Of a stretch of 64,000 bases of DNA, positions 1 through 8,070 are shown in pieces. Made by a program: the position numbers and the translations under genes. The stretch's first letter is position 1. Each line of letters opens with the position of its first letter. Under the pieces are notes generated by a model that saw only the letters and a program-made list of their open reading frames with translations, ran no database searches and was not told where the DNA came from. Source of the DNA: UBA11606 sp049437325 (GTDB lineage: Bacteria; Actinomycetota; Acidimicrobiia; Acidimicrobiales; Aldehydirespiratoraceae); contig JBMTIM010000004.1 of assembly GCA_049437325.1 (NCBI GenBank), positions 22,160 to 86,159 of the forward strand, written 5' to 3'.

Positions 1-545
1 CCGGCAACCTCAACAAGTCCAAAACGATCTGCATCTTCATCAACCAGCTGCGCGAGAAGATCGGTGTCATGTTCGGTTCGCCGGAGACCACCCCGGGTGG
101 TCGGGCGTTGAAGTTCTATTCGTCGGTTCGCCTCGACATCCGTCGGATCGAATCGATCAAGGACGGTGTCGAGGTTGTGGGGAACCGGACCCGGGTCAAG
201 GTCGTGAAGAACAAGGTCAGCCCGCCCTTCAAGCAAGCCGAGTTCGACATCATGTATGGCACCGGCATCTCCCGTGAGGGCTCGGTCCTCGACCTCTCGG
301 TCGATGAAGGCATCGTCAAGAAGTCGGGTGCTTGGTACACCTACGACGGAGAGCAACTCGGCCAGGGCCGGGAAAACGCAAAGAAGTACCTCACCGAGAA
401 CCCCGAAGTCATGGTCGAGATCTCCGATCGGGTCTGGAAAGCCGTCATGCCCGAAGAAGAGTTGGTCGATGTGGCCGACGGTGAGGGTGAAGAGGGCGAA
501 GAGTTCTCCGACGCCGACGACATGCCGATCGCACTCGACGACTGA
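1..545 (+). CDS. recA: RecA recombinase, C-terminal part (5' truncated by window edge)
   Basis: Recombinase that forms filaments on single-stranded DNA, drives strand exchange and triggers LexA self-cleavage. The frame is open from base 3. About 180 residues are present, starting just before the conserved INQLREKIGVMFG stretch (DNA-binding loop L2 region) and including GNRTRVKVVKNK, FKQAEFDI and the SGAWYTY / LGQGRENA signature of the C-terminal domain. The tail is strongly acidic (EGEEGEEFSDADD), as usual for RecA. The ATP-binding half lies outside the window, so its LexA box cannot be checked here. No recX follows; the next gene is miaB. Identity is certain. Confidence 0.97.
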   Translation, partial: GNLNKSKTICIFINQLREKIGVMFGSPETTPGGRALKFYSSVRLDIRRIESIKDGVEVVGNRTRVKVVKNKVSPPFKQAEFDIMYGTGISREGSVLDLSVDEGIVKKSGAWYTYDGEQLGQGRENAKKYLTENPEVMVEISDRVWKAVMPEEELVDVADGEGEEGEEFSDADDMPIALDD

Positions 546-588
546 CGCCACGCAAGCAGCAGCAAGATGGCGTGTGCTTGCATGTCGC

Positions 589-594
589 TAGCAT
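589..594 (+). promoter_or_regulatory. -10 element of a leaderless miaB promoter
   Basis: TAGCAT is followed by exactly seven bases and then the GTG start of miaB. This spacing puts the transcription start at or next to the start codon, and no convincing Shine-Dalgarno lies upstream. The same TANNNT-N6-8-ATG/GTG layout recurs at many genes in the window. Confidence 0.5.
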
Positions 595-601
595 CTGAGG
601 T

Positions 602-2104
602 GTGAGCGAGTCCCGGACCTATCTGGTCAAGACCTTCGGGTGTCAAATGAACGAGCACGACTCGGAGCGGATCTCCGGGCTGCTCGAAGCCGATGGTCTC
701 GTCCGTGTCGACGCCGAGGCCGATGCCGATGTGATCGTTCTCAACACGTGTTGCATCCGGGAAAACGCTGACAACAAGCTGTACGGCGCTCTGGGTCATC
801 TCAAGGGGCTCAAAGAGCTGAAGCCGAGTCTGCAGATCGCTGTCGGGGGTTGTCTTGCCCAGAAGGATCGTGACTCGATCCGCGATCGGGCCGGTCATGT
901 CGATGTCGTGTTCGGCACCCACAATGTCCACCGAGCGGTCGAGTTGCTCGATCATGCAGCTGTGCATGGTCCGATCGTCGAGATACTCGAAGCGGCTGCG
1001 CGTGAGGATGCCGACGCGTTCCCATCGGCACTGCCGGCGGTACGCGAGGTCGATCATGCCGGGTGGCTCACGATCCAGATCGGGTGCGACAACAGCTGCG
1101 CCTTTTGCATCGTGCCAGCGGTCCGAGGCCCCGAGATTTCTCGTCCGTTCGGTGAACTTGTGACCGAGGCACGACAACTGGCTGCCGACGGCGTGAGTGA
1201 GATCACCCTCCTCGGCCAGAATGTCAACAGCTTTGGTCGGGATCTCACCCTTACCCGCCGAGCGGCGGCAGCACAGAACCTCCCTGCCGATGCACCCCCC
1301 GACCTCGGTGATGCATGGTGGTGCGGGGAACGGTGGACCGACGACCGGCGAGCGCGTCCACTCTTCGGTGACCTGTTGCGAGCAGTCGGTGCGATCGATG
1401 GTGTTCATCGAGTCCGCTACACATCGCCGCATCCCAAAGACATGCGCACCGAAACCTTCGAGGCGATGGCAGCAACCCCAGAGGTCTGTGAACATCTCCA
1501 CTTTCCGCTGCAGTCCGGAAGCGACACGGTGTTGGCGGCGATGCACCGCGGTTACACCGCCGAGCGGTACCTCGAGAAGCTGCGCGAAGCGCGAGCCATG
1601 ATCGAGGGACTCGCCGTGTCGACCGACATCATCGTTGGTTTCCCGGGGGAGACCGATGCCGACTTCGAGCGCACCCTCGAAGTCGCGGCAGCGGCAGAAT
1701 ATGACAGCGCCTTCACCTTCGTCTTCAGTCCTCGGCCCGGCACGGAAGCGGCCGATCTGCTCGACGCGGATCCATCGCTCGCCGTACCGCACGAAGTTGC
1801 CGTCGAGCGCTACGAGCGGCTGCGCACCGTGATCGAGCGGTCGTCACTGAGGGCCAACATGAACCGCGTCGGCGAGGTCGAAGAGGTCACCGTCGAAGGA
1901 CCGAGCAAGAAAGATCCAGCCGTGCTGACGGGTCGCACACGACGAAACACACTCGTGCACTTCGCCAGTCCGACCCCGATCAAAGCCGGCTCGTACGCCA
2001 CGGTCGCCATCACCGAGGGCAAGACGAATCATCTCCTCGGTGACCTGATCGAGGTGACGGTGCCGGCGCGTCACCGAACACGCATTCCCGTCGCTGCCGG
2101 CTGA
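602..2104 (+). CDS. miaB: tRNA-2-methylthio-N6-dimethylallyladenosine synthase MiaB
   Basis: Radical-SAM methylthiotransferase that adds a methylthio group to i6A37 of tRNAs, so it acts after MiaA, encoded just downstream. 500 residues from a GTG start. The N-terminal UPF0004 cluster ligands are Cys14 (GCQMN), Cys50/51 (NTCCIREN) and Cys84 (GGCLAQ). The radical-SAM motif CDNSCAFC places Cys162, Cys166 and Cys169. A C-terminal TRAM-like segment carries the VEGPSKKD motif. Odd: an insert of about 40 residues (roughly 213-255, containing WWCGERW) separates LLGQNVNSFG from FGDLL; most MiaB proteins have a short loop there. The start sits 7 bases after TAGCAT (589-594), which suggests a leaderless transcript. 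Confidence 0.96.
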   Translation: MSESRTYLVKTFGCQMNEHDSERISGLLEADGLVRVDAEADADVIVLNTCCIRENADNKLYGALGHLKGLKELKPSLQIAVGGCLAQKDRDSIRDRAGHVDVVFGTHNVHRAVELLDHAAVHGPIVEILEAAAREDADAFPSALPAVREVDHAGWLTIQIGCDNSCAFCIVPAVRGPEISRPFGELVTEARQLAADGVSEITLLGQNVNSFGRDLTLTRRAAAAQNLPADAPPDLGDAWWCGERWTDDRRARPLFGDLLRAVGAIDGVHRVRYTSPHPKDMRTETFEAMAATPEVCEHLHFPLQSGSDTVLAAMHRGYTAERYLEKLREARAMIEGLAVSTDIIVGFPGETDADFERTLEVAAAAEYDSAFTFVFSPRPGTEAADLLDADPSLAVPHEVAVERYERLRTVIERSSLRANMNRVGEVEEVTVEGPSKKDPAVLTGRTRRNTLVHFASPTPIKAGSYATVAITEGKTNHLLGDLIEVTVPARHRTRIPVAAG

Positions 2105-2119
2105 GCCAGCAGGTCGAGC

Positions 2120-2680
2120 GTGTCCGTCGAGCGCTTTCCTCTCAGCGACCCGGCGTTGCCGGTCGACCCCGAGGCCGTGGCTCGGTCGCTGGGAGCTGCA
2201 CTGTCGAGTCGACACGGCGCGCCACATGAGCGCACAGCGAGCGCCGGCGACGCCGACCGATCCTCGTGGCCCCTGCAGGACCTGGCGACCCATCTGCTCG
2301 CAGCAGCGCAGACAAAACGAGGAACTGTCTCCACCGGCCCGCTGGAGGGTCGCGATCTTCGAGCACTCGCTGAGTCCGCCAGGCGAGCAGTCGACGCCCT
2401 TCCCCCGGGAAGGGCACTTGTGCCGGTGCGGCTTGGCCTGACCCTCGACCACTGCATGATCTCGACGCAGGGCGATGTCCAGATCGTGGGGACGACTGTC
2501 TTGAGCGACCGGCACCTCGATCTTGCCGCAGCTGCGGTCGGTGTTGCCCTTCGCTTCGGGAGTGCAGTTGTGGCGCCACTGGTCGACGCATACGGAGAGG
2601 ACCATGTGGAACTGTTGACGCTCGACACCTGTCAGCAGCTCAATGCGATTGCCTTCGACGTCGGGTGGCCCGATGTCTAG
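2120..2680 (+). CDS. hypothetical protein, possibly a degenerate APH-type phosphotransferase fold
   Basis: 186 residues from a GTG start 15 bases after miaB, with a stop that overlaps the miaA start, so it probably shares the miaB-miaA transcript. I do not recognise a family with confidence. The C-terminal half (LTLDHCMISTQGDVQIVG, then SDRHLDLAAAAVGVA) loosely resembles the catalytic loop and DLA segment of aminoglycoside/choline phosphotransferases, but the expected HGD catalytic motif is absent (LDHC in its place). If the resemblance is real it is likely a non-catalytic remnant or a specialised binding protein. Codon use (GC-rich third positions) matches its neighbours, so it is a real gene. 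Confidence 0.7.
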   Translation: MSVERFPLSDPALPVDPEAVARSLGAALSSRHGAPHERTASAGDADRSSWPLQDLATHLLAAAQTKRGTVSTGPLEGRDLRALAESARRAVDALPPGRALVPVRLGLTLDHCMISTQGDVQIVGTTVLSDRHLDLAAAAVGVALRFGSAVVAPLVDAYGEDHVELLTLDTCQQLNAIAFDVGWPDV

Positions 2681-3635
2681 CGGTCAGATCATCGAGGGTC
2701 GTGCCGCGCGCCCCCTCTCCATCCTGGGCCCGACCGCGTCTGGCAAGTCGTCACTGGCGCTCGGGGTGGTCGAGCTCCTCGCAGCGCAGGGCCAACCCGC
2801 CGAACTGGTGTCGATCGACTCGATGCAGGTGTATGCCGGCATGAACGTCGGCACGGCCAAACCGACACCCGCGGAACAAGCTGCTGTGCCCCACCACCTC
2901 ATCAACCTGGTGGATCCGTCCGAGGTGTTCACCGTTGCGGCGTTTCAGCGGAGCGCAAAGAAGGTCATCACCGACATTTGCGCACGGGGCGCAGTACCGA
3001 TCCTGGTTGGCGGTACGGGCCTCTACCTTCGATCGGTCATCGACGATCTCGACATCCCGCCGCAGTTCCCCGACACTCGTTCGGTTCTGGACGCTGAACT
3101 CGCTGCGGGTACCTCGATCGAGACGATGTACGAGCGGCTCTCCGAGCTGGACCCGACGGCAGCCGAGCGGATGGAGCCGAACAATGAGCGGCGCATTCTC
3201 CGCGCGCTGGAGGTGGTGCTTGGCAGCGGGCGTCTGTTCTCTTCGTTCGGGCCCGGTCTCGAGACCTATCCCGCTACACCGTTCGTGCAGGTGGCGATCC
3301 GATGGCCGCGCAACGAACTCGACGAACGAATCGAACGACGCTACGCCGATCAAATGGCAGCTGGATTTCTCGATGAGGTCCGGTGGTTGCGCAAGACCGG
3401 CCCGAGTCACACGGCTGCGCAAGCTCTCGGGTATCGGGAGCTGCTGGCGCATCTCGATGGCGAAACCACACTCGACGATGCGCTCGAGCTTGCGATCACT
3501 CGGACCCGCCAGTTTGCTCGCCGACAGGAGCGCTGGTTTCGTCGCGACCCGCGGATCGTCTGGCTCGATGCTCCCGTCGACCCCGCTGACGCCATGGTGG
3601 TGTGGGATCAGGCCCTTGCTGGGTCGGTTCCTTGA
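2673..3635 (+). CDS. miaA: tRNA dimethylallyltransferase MiaA
   Basis: Transfers the dimethylallyl group from DMAPP to A37 of tRNAs reading UNN codons, making the substrate for MiaB. 320 residues from ATG 2673, which overlaps the previous stop by 8 bases. An in-frame ATG at 2643 would add ten non-conserved residues and a 38-base overlap, so I prefer 2673. The P-loop GPTASGKS is at residues 19-26, followed by SIDSMQVY and NVGTAKP (DMAPP/tRNA contacts), the LVGGTGLYLR motif, and ALGYREL with RQFARRQERWFR near the C-terminus. Length is normal for the family. Confidence 0.97.
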   Translation: MSSGQIIEGRAARPLSILGPTASGKSSLALGVVELLAAQGQPAELVSIDSMQVYAGMNVGTAKPTPAEQAAVPHHLINLVDPSEVFTVAAFQRSAKKVITDICARGAVPILVGGTGLYLRSVIDDLDIPPQFPDTRSVLDAELAAGTSIETMYERLSELDPTAAERMEPNNERRILRALEVVLGSGRLFSSFGPGLETYPATPFVQVAIRWPRNELDERIERRYADQMAAGFLDEVRWLRKTGPSHTAAQALGYRELLAHLDGETTLDDALELAITRTRQFARRQERWFRRDPRIVWLDAPVDPADAMVVWDQALAGSVP

Positions 3636-3665
3636 ATCACCGACCAGAGTCACCTCTGGACCTGC

Positions 3666-3671
3666 GACAAT
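3666..3671 (+). promoter_or_regulatory. -10 element of a leaderless dapF promoter
   Basis: GACAAT is followed by seven bases (ggagcac) and then ATG 3679. It supports 3679 rather than the in-frame ATG at 3670 (which overlaps the element) as the dapF start, and suggests that dapF can be transcribed separately from miaA. Confidence 0.45.
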
Positions 3672-3678
3672 GGAGCAC

Positions 3679-4506
3679 ATGGCCGAGTCGATCCACCTTT
3701 CGAAACACCACGGGCTCGGCAACGACTTCTTGGTGTGCCTCTTCGATCACCTGCCCGGTGACGCGCCTGCCCGGGCGATTGCGTGGTGTGATCGTCACAC
3801 CGGCATCGGTGCCGACGGTGTGATCTTCGGCCTGCCCGCCGCTCCCGGGAGTGGATCCGACATCGTGATGCGATTGCTCAACAGTGATGGCAGTGCAGCA
3901 GAGATCAGTGGCAACGGGTTGCGATGCTTTGCACAAGCGGTCGCCCGCCGGCAGGGACGTCGCGACGTCAGGATCGACGTCTCGACCCCGGCCGGCATTC
4001 GTTCGTGTGACGTCCATGCCACCGATGACCCGGCCACGGTCATGGTCACGGTCGACATGGGCACCGTCCGTTCAGGACCGGATCCCGATGCCGGCCATCG
4101 GATGGCGGCATCGGCGGCACCGTTCGCATCGGTGAAGCGGTGGGAAACCGGCGATATCGGCAACCCGCACGTGGTGTGCGAAGTCGATGATCCCGACGCC
4201 ATCGACTTGCAGGTCGTCGGGCCTGCGATCGAATCACTTTTCGCAGCAGGTGCCAATGTGCACTTCGCCGCTGTTTCGGGCGACGACGAGCTGTCGATCC
4301 GCGTGTGGGAACGCGGCGCCGGCATCACGAACGCCTGCGGAAGCGGTGCTGTGGTTGCCGCTGATGTGTTTCATCGTTGGGGCCTGGTGGGTCGAAACGT
4401 CATCGTGCACATGCCGGGAGGGAACGCACGTGTCGACATCGGCGATTCGCTCAGGTTGACCGGTCCTGCCGTCCACATCGCCGACGTGGTCGTGGCCGAC
4501 CGATGA
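3679..4506 (+). CDS. dapF: diaminopimelate epimerase DapF with Cys-to-Ser change at one catalytic site
   Basis: Converts LL- to meso-diaminopimelate, the last step before peptidoglycan or lysine use. 275 residues. The N-terminus has the conserved HGLGNDF; the second half has NPHVV and ERGAGITNACGSGA with catalytic Cys220. In the first half the motif usually reading CGNG is ISGNG, so the partner catalytic cysteine is Ser77 (codon AGT 3907-3909). DapF normally needs two cysteines acting as acid and base. Either this enzyme uses Ser, or the cysteine five residues on (LRCFA) takes part, or activity is altered. An alternative start at 3670 adds three residues. Context: miaA upstream, hflX and other dap genes downstream. 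Confidence 0.94.
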   Translation: MAESIHLSKHHGLGNDFLVCLFDHLPGDAPARAIAWCDRHTGIGADGVIFGLPAAPGSGSDIVMRLLNSDGSAAEISGNGLRCFAQAVARRQGRRDVRIDVSTPAGIRSCDVHATDDPATVMVTVDMGTVRSGPDPDAGHRMAASAAPFASVKRWETGDIGNPHVVCEVDDPDAIDLQVVGPAIESLFAAGANVHFAAVSGDDELSIRVWERGAGITNACGSGAVVAADVFHRWGLVGRNVIVHMPGGNARVDIGDSLRLTGPAVHIADVVVADR

Positions 4507-4551
4507 CCGCGCAATGGCTCGGCGTGGTGCAGTGGATGGGGAGCGCTCGTC

Positions 4552-5994
4552 GTGACTGAACGCAACGGTGCACCGGTCTTCGACGAATCGGACGTGCCCG
4601 AGGATGCGACCGAGTGGCTCGACGCACGAGGGGACGGCGACCACGCGTCGCATCGCGGTGCTTTTGGTGACTTTGGTGGCGAGTCGGACGGTCTCATCGA
4701 GCGAACGTTTCGGGAGCGGATCGTCTTGGTCGGTGTGACCACCGCTGGGCGCGACCCTGAGGAGACCGATGCCAGCCTCGACGAGCTGGCTCTGCTGGTC
4801 GACACCGCCGGCGCTGACGCTGTCGTTCGACTTCATCAGCGCCGCTCGGCACCCGATGCTGCGACCTACGTCGGCAAAGGCAAGGCCCAAGAAATCAAGC
4901 AGGCTGCGGTAGCAGTCGATTGCGACACGGTGGTGTTCGACGACGAGTTGACGCCGGCCCAGCAGCACAACCTCGAAAAGATCTTGGGTCGGTCGGCGCT
5001 CGACCGCACGGCGGTCATTCTCGACATCTTCGCCCAGAACGCGTCCAGCCAGGAGGGCAAGGCACAGGTCGAACTCGCCCAGCTTCGATATCGACTTCCC
5101 CGTCTCCGGGCAAGCGGGCGGACCTTCAGTCAGCAGGGTGGCGGGATCGGAACGCGAGGTCCGGGCGAGACGCAGCTCGAGGTTGACCGTCGGCGGCTGG
5201 TGCGTCGCGTCCACAAACTCGAAGCTGATCTTCGCAAAGTCCAGGCCCACCGCGAGACGCAATCGAAGCAGCGGTCGCGGACCCGAAACCGTGCCATCGC
5301 CCTTGTCGGCTACACCAATGCCGGCAAATCGTCGCTGCTGAATCGACTCACCGAAGCCGATGTCCTCGTCGAGGACCGACTCTTCGCCACCCTCGACGCC
5401 ACCACGCGACGCCTGGCACTGCCGGGAGGTGAGACGGTTTTTGCGACCGACACTGTCGGGTTCGTGCGAAAGCTCCCCCACCAACTCGTCACCGCCTTCA
5501 AGACCACGCTCGACGTGGTCAGAGACGCTGACCTCCTCGTTCACGTCGTCGATGGTTCCGGACCCGACCCAGAGGGCTCGATGGCTGCAGTGCGGGAAGT
5601 GCTCGACGAGATCGGCGCGGGCGACGTGCCCGAACTGCTCGTGTTCAACAAGGCTGACCGGCTCGACGTCAATCGCATGAGTGGCGCACATCGTTTGGTC
5701 GAACGATTCGAGGGATCGGTTGCGGTGTCCGCTCACTCCGGTGAAAACCTCGATCACCTGTTGGCTGTCATCGGTGATCGGGTCCGGTCGATGACCGAGC
5801 TCGCCGAGCTGATGATTCCGTGGGACCGCGGCGACGTCTTGGCATCGGTCCATCGCGAAGGGCAGGTGCTGTCCGAGTCGGCAGAAGAACAAGGCATGCG
5901 CTTGCGGGCTCGGCTCGAACCGGCCTCCCTTGGGGCGCTGCGCGAGTATCTGACCGAAGCATCGCCTGCCCCCATCGATTCGGAGACGCCGTGA
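4552..5994 (+). CDS. hflX: GTPase HflX
   Basis: Ribosome-associated GTPase of the OBG-HflX superfamily, known to split stalled 70S ribosomes under stress. 480 residues from GTG. The N-terminal HflX domain contains VGKGKAQEI, then the glycine-rich GGGIGTRGPGETQLE stretch and a basic coiled-coil helix. The G domain has G1 GYTNAGKSS near residue 253, DTVGF near 300, NKAD near 365 and SAHSG (G5). An acidic N-terminal extension of about 55 residues is present. The stop overlaps the next gene start (GTGA), so dapC is translationally coupled to it. Confidence 0.96.
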   Translation: MTERNGAPVFDESDVPEDATEWLDARGDGDHASHRGAFGDFGGESDGLIERTFRERIVLVGVTTAGRDPEETDASLDELALLVDTAGADAVVRLHQRRSAPDAATYVGKGKAQEIKQAAVAVDCDTVVFDDELTPAQQHNLEKILGRSALDRTAVILDIFAQNASSQEGKAQVELAQLRYRLPRLRASGRTFSQQGGGIGTRGPGETQLEVDRRRLVRRVHKLEADLRKVQAHRETQSKQRSRTRNRAIALVGYTNAGKSSLLNRLTEADVLVEDRLFATLDATTRRLALPGGETVFATDTVGFVRKLPHQLVTAFKTTLDVVRDADLLVHVVDGSGPDPEGSMAAVREVLDEIGAGDVPELLVFNKADRLDVNRMSGAHRLVERFEGSVAVSAHSGENLDHLLAVIGDRVRSMTELAELMIPWDRGDVLASVHREGQVLSESAEEQGMRLRARLEPASLGALREYLTEASPAPIDSETP

Positions 5995-7112
5995 CCCACC
6001 CGTACGAGACGCCGTATGTTCCGCCGCCGTATCCCTACGATCTGCTCGACGAGCTTCGCAGCATTGCGCAGGAGCGGTTCGGGTCGGTGATCGACTGCTC
6101 GATCGGTGCTCCGGTCGATCCTCCGCCACCCGCCGTCGTTGCCGCCCTCTCGACGTCGAACCTCGAACGCGGGTACCCACCGTCGGTTGGCACGCCTGGA
6201 TATCGGGAGGCGGCGGCCCGCTGGCTGCAGCGGGTGGCCGGTGTCGACATCGATCCCGCAACGCAGATCGGTGCCGCAGTGGGCACGAAGGAGTTCGTGG
6301 CAATGACGCCGCACGTTCTTCGGATGCGAATGCCCCACCGAGACACGATTCTGTATCCCGAGGTGTCCTACCCCAGTTACGAGCAGGGCGCGATCTTCTC
6401 GGGTTGTCGAGCCGTTCCGGTGGCGGTCGATGACAGGTGGCGAATCGATCTCGATGCGATCGACCCTGCTGATGCAGCCCGTGCGTTGTGTTTGTGGATC
6501 AATTCCCCGGGCAACCCCGCCGGAGGCATCGACGATCTCGCTGCCGCAGCTGCGTGGGGTCGGGCCAACGACGTCCTGGTGCTTTCCGACGAGTGCTACA
6601 TCGAGTTCACGTGGGACGGACCGCCGCAATCGATTTTGCAGAGCGGCGTCGACGGTGTCCTCGCAGTCCATTCGCTGTCGAAGCGTTCGAACTTCGCCGG
6701 CGCCCGTGCCGGCTTCTACGCCGGCGATCCCGATCTCGTCCAGTACCTGAAAGAAGTTCGAAAGCATGGGGGTCTGATCGTTCCGGGACCGGTGCAGGCG
6801 GCGGCCATCGTTGCGTTCGACGATCAGACGCACGTCGAGGAGCAGCGCAAGGTGTACCTCCAGCGGCTCGAGATCGGTATCGAGTTGATGCGAGCGGCGG
6901 GAGCCGCGGTCGAGATGCCAGGGGGTGGTTTCTACCTCTGGGCGGAGGCCCCAGCTCATGATTCGTGGGCATTGGCACGGGCTCTCGCTGAACGGTCGGG
7001 TGTCATCGTGAGCCCCGGCGAGTTCTACGGTCGTCGAACCGACTATGTGCGCTTTGCCGCGGTCCAGCCCACCGCTGACCTGCAGCTCGCGCTCGAGCGA
7101 ATGAACAGCTGA
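5991..7112 (+). CDS. dapC: succinyldiaminopimelate transaminase DapC (class I/II aminotransferase)
   Basis: PLP enzyme predicted to convert N-succinyl-2-amino-6-oxopimelate to N-succinyl-LL-diaminopimelate. 373 residues from GTG 5991, overlapping the hflX stop by four bases. The first residues (PYVPPPYPYDLLDELR) and DCSIGAPVDPPP match the actinobacterial DapC layout, as do SPGNPAGG, SDECYIEFTWDG and the PLP lysine region VHSLSKRSNFAGARAGF (Lys231). Actinobacterial DapC and general fold-type I aminotransferases are hard to tell apart by eye, but dapD and dapE follow immediately, which makes the dap role very likely. Confidence 0.92.
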   Translation: MTHPYETPYVPPPYPYDLLDELRSIAQERFGSVIDCSIGAPVDPPPPAVVAALSTSNLERGYPPSVGTPGYREAAARWLQRVAGVDIDPATQIGAAVGTKEFVAMTPHVLRMRMPHRDTILYPEVSYPSYEQGAIFSGCRAVPVAVDDRWRIDLDAIDPADAARALCLWINSPGNPAGGIDDLAAAAAWGRANDVLVLSDECYIEFTWDGPPQSILQSGVDGVLAVHSLSKRSNFAGARAGFYAGDPDLVQYLKEVRKHGGLIVPGPVQAAAIVAFDDQTHVEEQRKVYLQRLEIGIELMRAAGAAVEMPGGGFYLWAEAPAHDSWALARALAERSGVIVSPGEFYGRRTDYVRFAAVQPTADLQLALERMNS

Positions 7113-7174
7113 GCGCCCGAACCACGGCCGAGGAGTGGGGCCGGCGGCTGGGCCCAGCGCCGGGCAGCGAGCGA

Positions 7175-7180
7175 TAGCCT
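7175..7180 (+). promoter_or_regulatory. -10 element of a leaderless dapD promoter
   Basis: TAGCCT lies seven bases before the dapD ATG. The 75-base gap after dapC is the first real spacer in the preceding block, so dapD probably has its own leaderless transcript. Confidence 0.5.
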
Positions 7181-7187
7181 GCGGCAC

Positions 7188-8036
7188 ATGGCTGACCCTT
7201 TGCTTTCGTCGACGACTGATCTGCAAGCCCGTGTCGAGGCGCTCTGGGCCGACCGCGATGCGATCGATACCGACGATCCCGAGATCGTGGGAACTGTGAC
7301 CGAGGCAATCGATGCACTCGACACGGGCGTGGCGAGAGTCGCGGAGTGGAATGCAGATGGCTCCGTCACCGTGAACCAGTGGTGCAAGTACGCCGTGCTC
7401 CTGCTGTTCAAGACCGCCAAGATGGACACCATCGAACATGGCCCGTTCGAGTACGCCGACAAGATTCCGTTGAAGACCGACTACATGGCCCGTGGGGTTC
7501 GGGTCGTACCCGGAGCCCAGGCCCGGTGGGGGAGCTATCAGGCGCCCGGCGTCGTGATGATGCCCAGCTACACCAACATCGGCGCGTACGTGGGGGAGAA
7601 CACCATGGTCGACACGTGGGCCACGGTTGGGAGTTGCGCGCAGATCGGCGCAAACGTGCATCTCTCCGGTGGGGTCGGTATCGGAGGGGTACTCGAACCT
7701 GCACAAGCGGCGCCGGTGATGATCGGTGATGACTGCATGATCGGGAGCCGAGCGATCGTCGCTGAGGGAGCCCGTGTAGGACAGGGCACCGTTCTCGGCG
7801 CTGGGGCCATCCTGACCGGCTCGATTCCGGTGATCGATGTCGAGACGGGTGACGAGATCAGCCGCGGCGAGGTGCCGGCATGGTGTGTGGCTGTCGCTGG
7901 TACCCGTCCCAAGTCCTTCGCCGGTGGTTCGTTCGGGCTGCCCTGCATCCTCGTGTTGAAGCGGCTCGCCGAGGGTGAGCGCCATGACAAAGGAGCCCTC
8001 AACGAGATCCTGCGCGATCACGGCCAGGCGGTGTGA
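7188..8036 (+). CDS. dapD: 2,3,4,5-tetrahydropyridine-2,6-dicarboxylate N-succinyltransferase DapD
   Basis: Succinylates tetrahydrodipicolinate using succinyl-CoA, committing to the succinylase branch of lysine/DAP synthesis. 282 residues. The second half is a left-handed beta-helix of hexapeptide repeats; the block MPSYTNIGAYV, TMVDTWATVGSCAQIG and HLSGGVGIGGVLEP is nearly the same as in E. coli DapD, so this is the E. coli-type enzyme rather than the longer mycobacterial form. The C-terminal VLKRLAEGE and INE-like LNEIL complete the fold. The gene ends 34 bases before dapE. Confidence 0.96.
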   Translation: MADPLLSSTTDLQARVEALWADRDAIDTDDPEIVGTVTEAIDALDTGVARVAEWNADGSVTVNQWCKYAVLLLFKTAKMDTIEHGPFEYADKIPLKTDYMARGVRVVPGAQARWGSYQAPGVVMMPSYTNIGAYVGENTMVDTWATVGSCAQIGANVHLSGGVGIGGVLEPAQAAPVMIGDDCMIGSRAIVAEGARVGQGTVLGAGAILTGSIPVIDVETGDEISRGEVPAWCVAVAGTRPKSFAGGSFGLPCILVLKRLAEGERHDKGALNEILRDHGQAV

Positions 8037-8070
8037 GGTCGGACGATTGCAGTCAGGGAACGCAGGGCCA

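Noticed and set aside
4234..6303. Minus-strand frame of 689 codons opposite dapF and hflX
   Set aside because: Shadow of motif-rich plus-strand genes.
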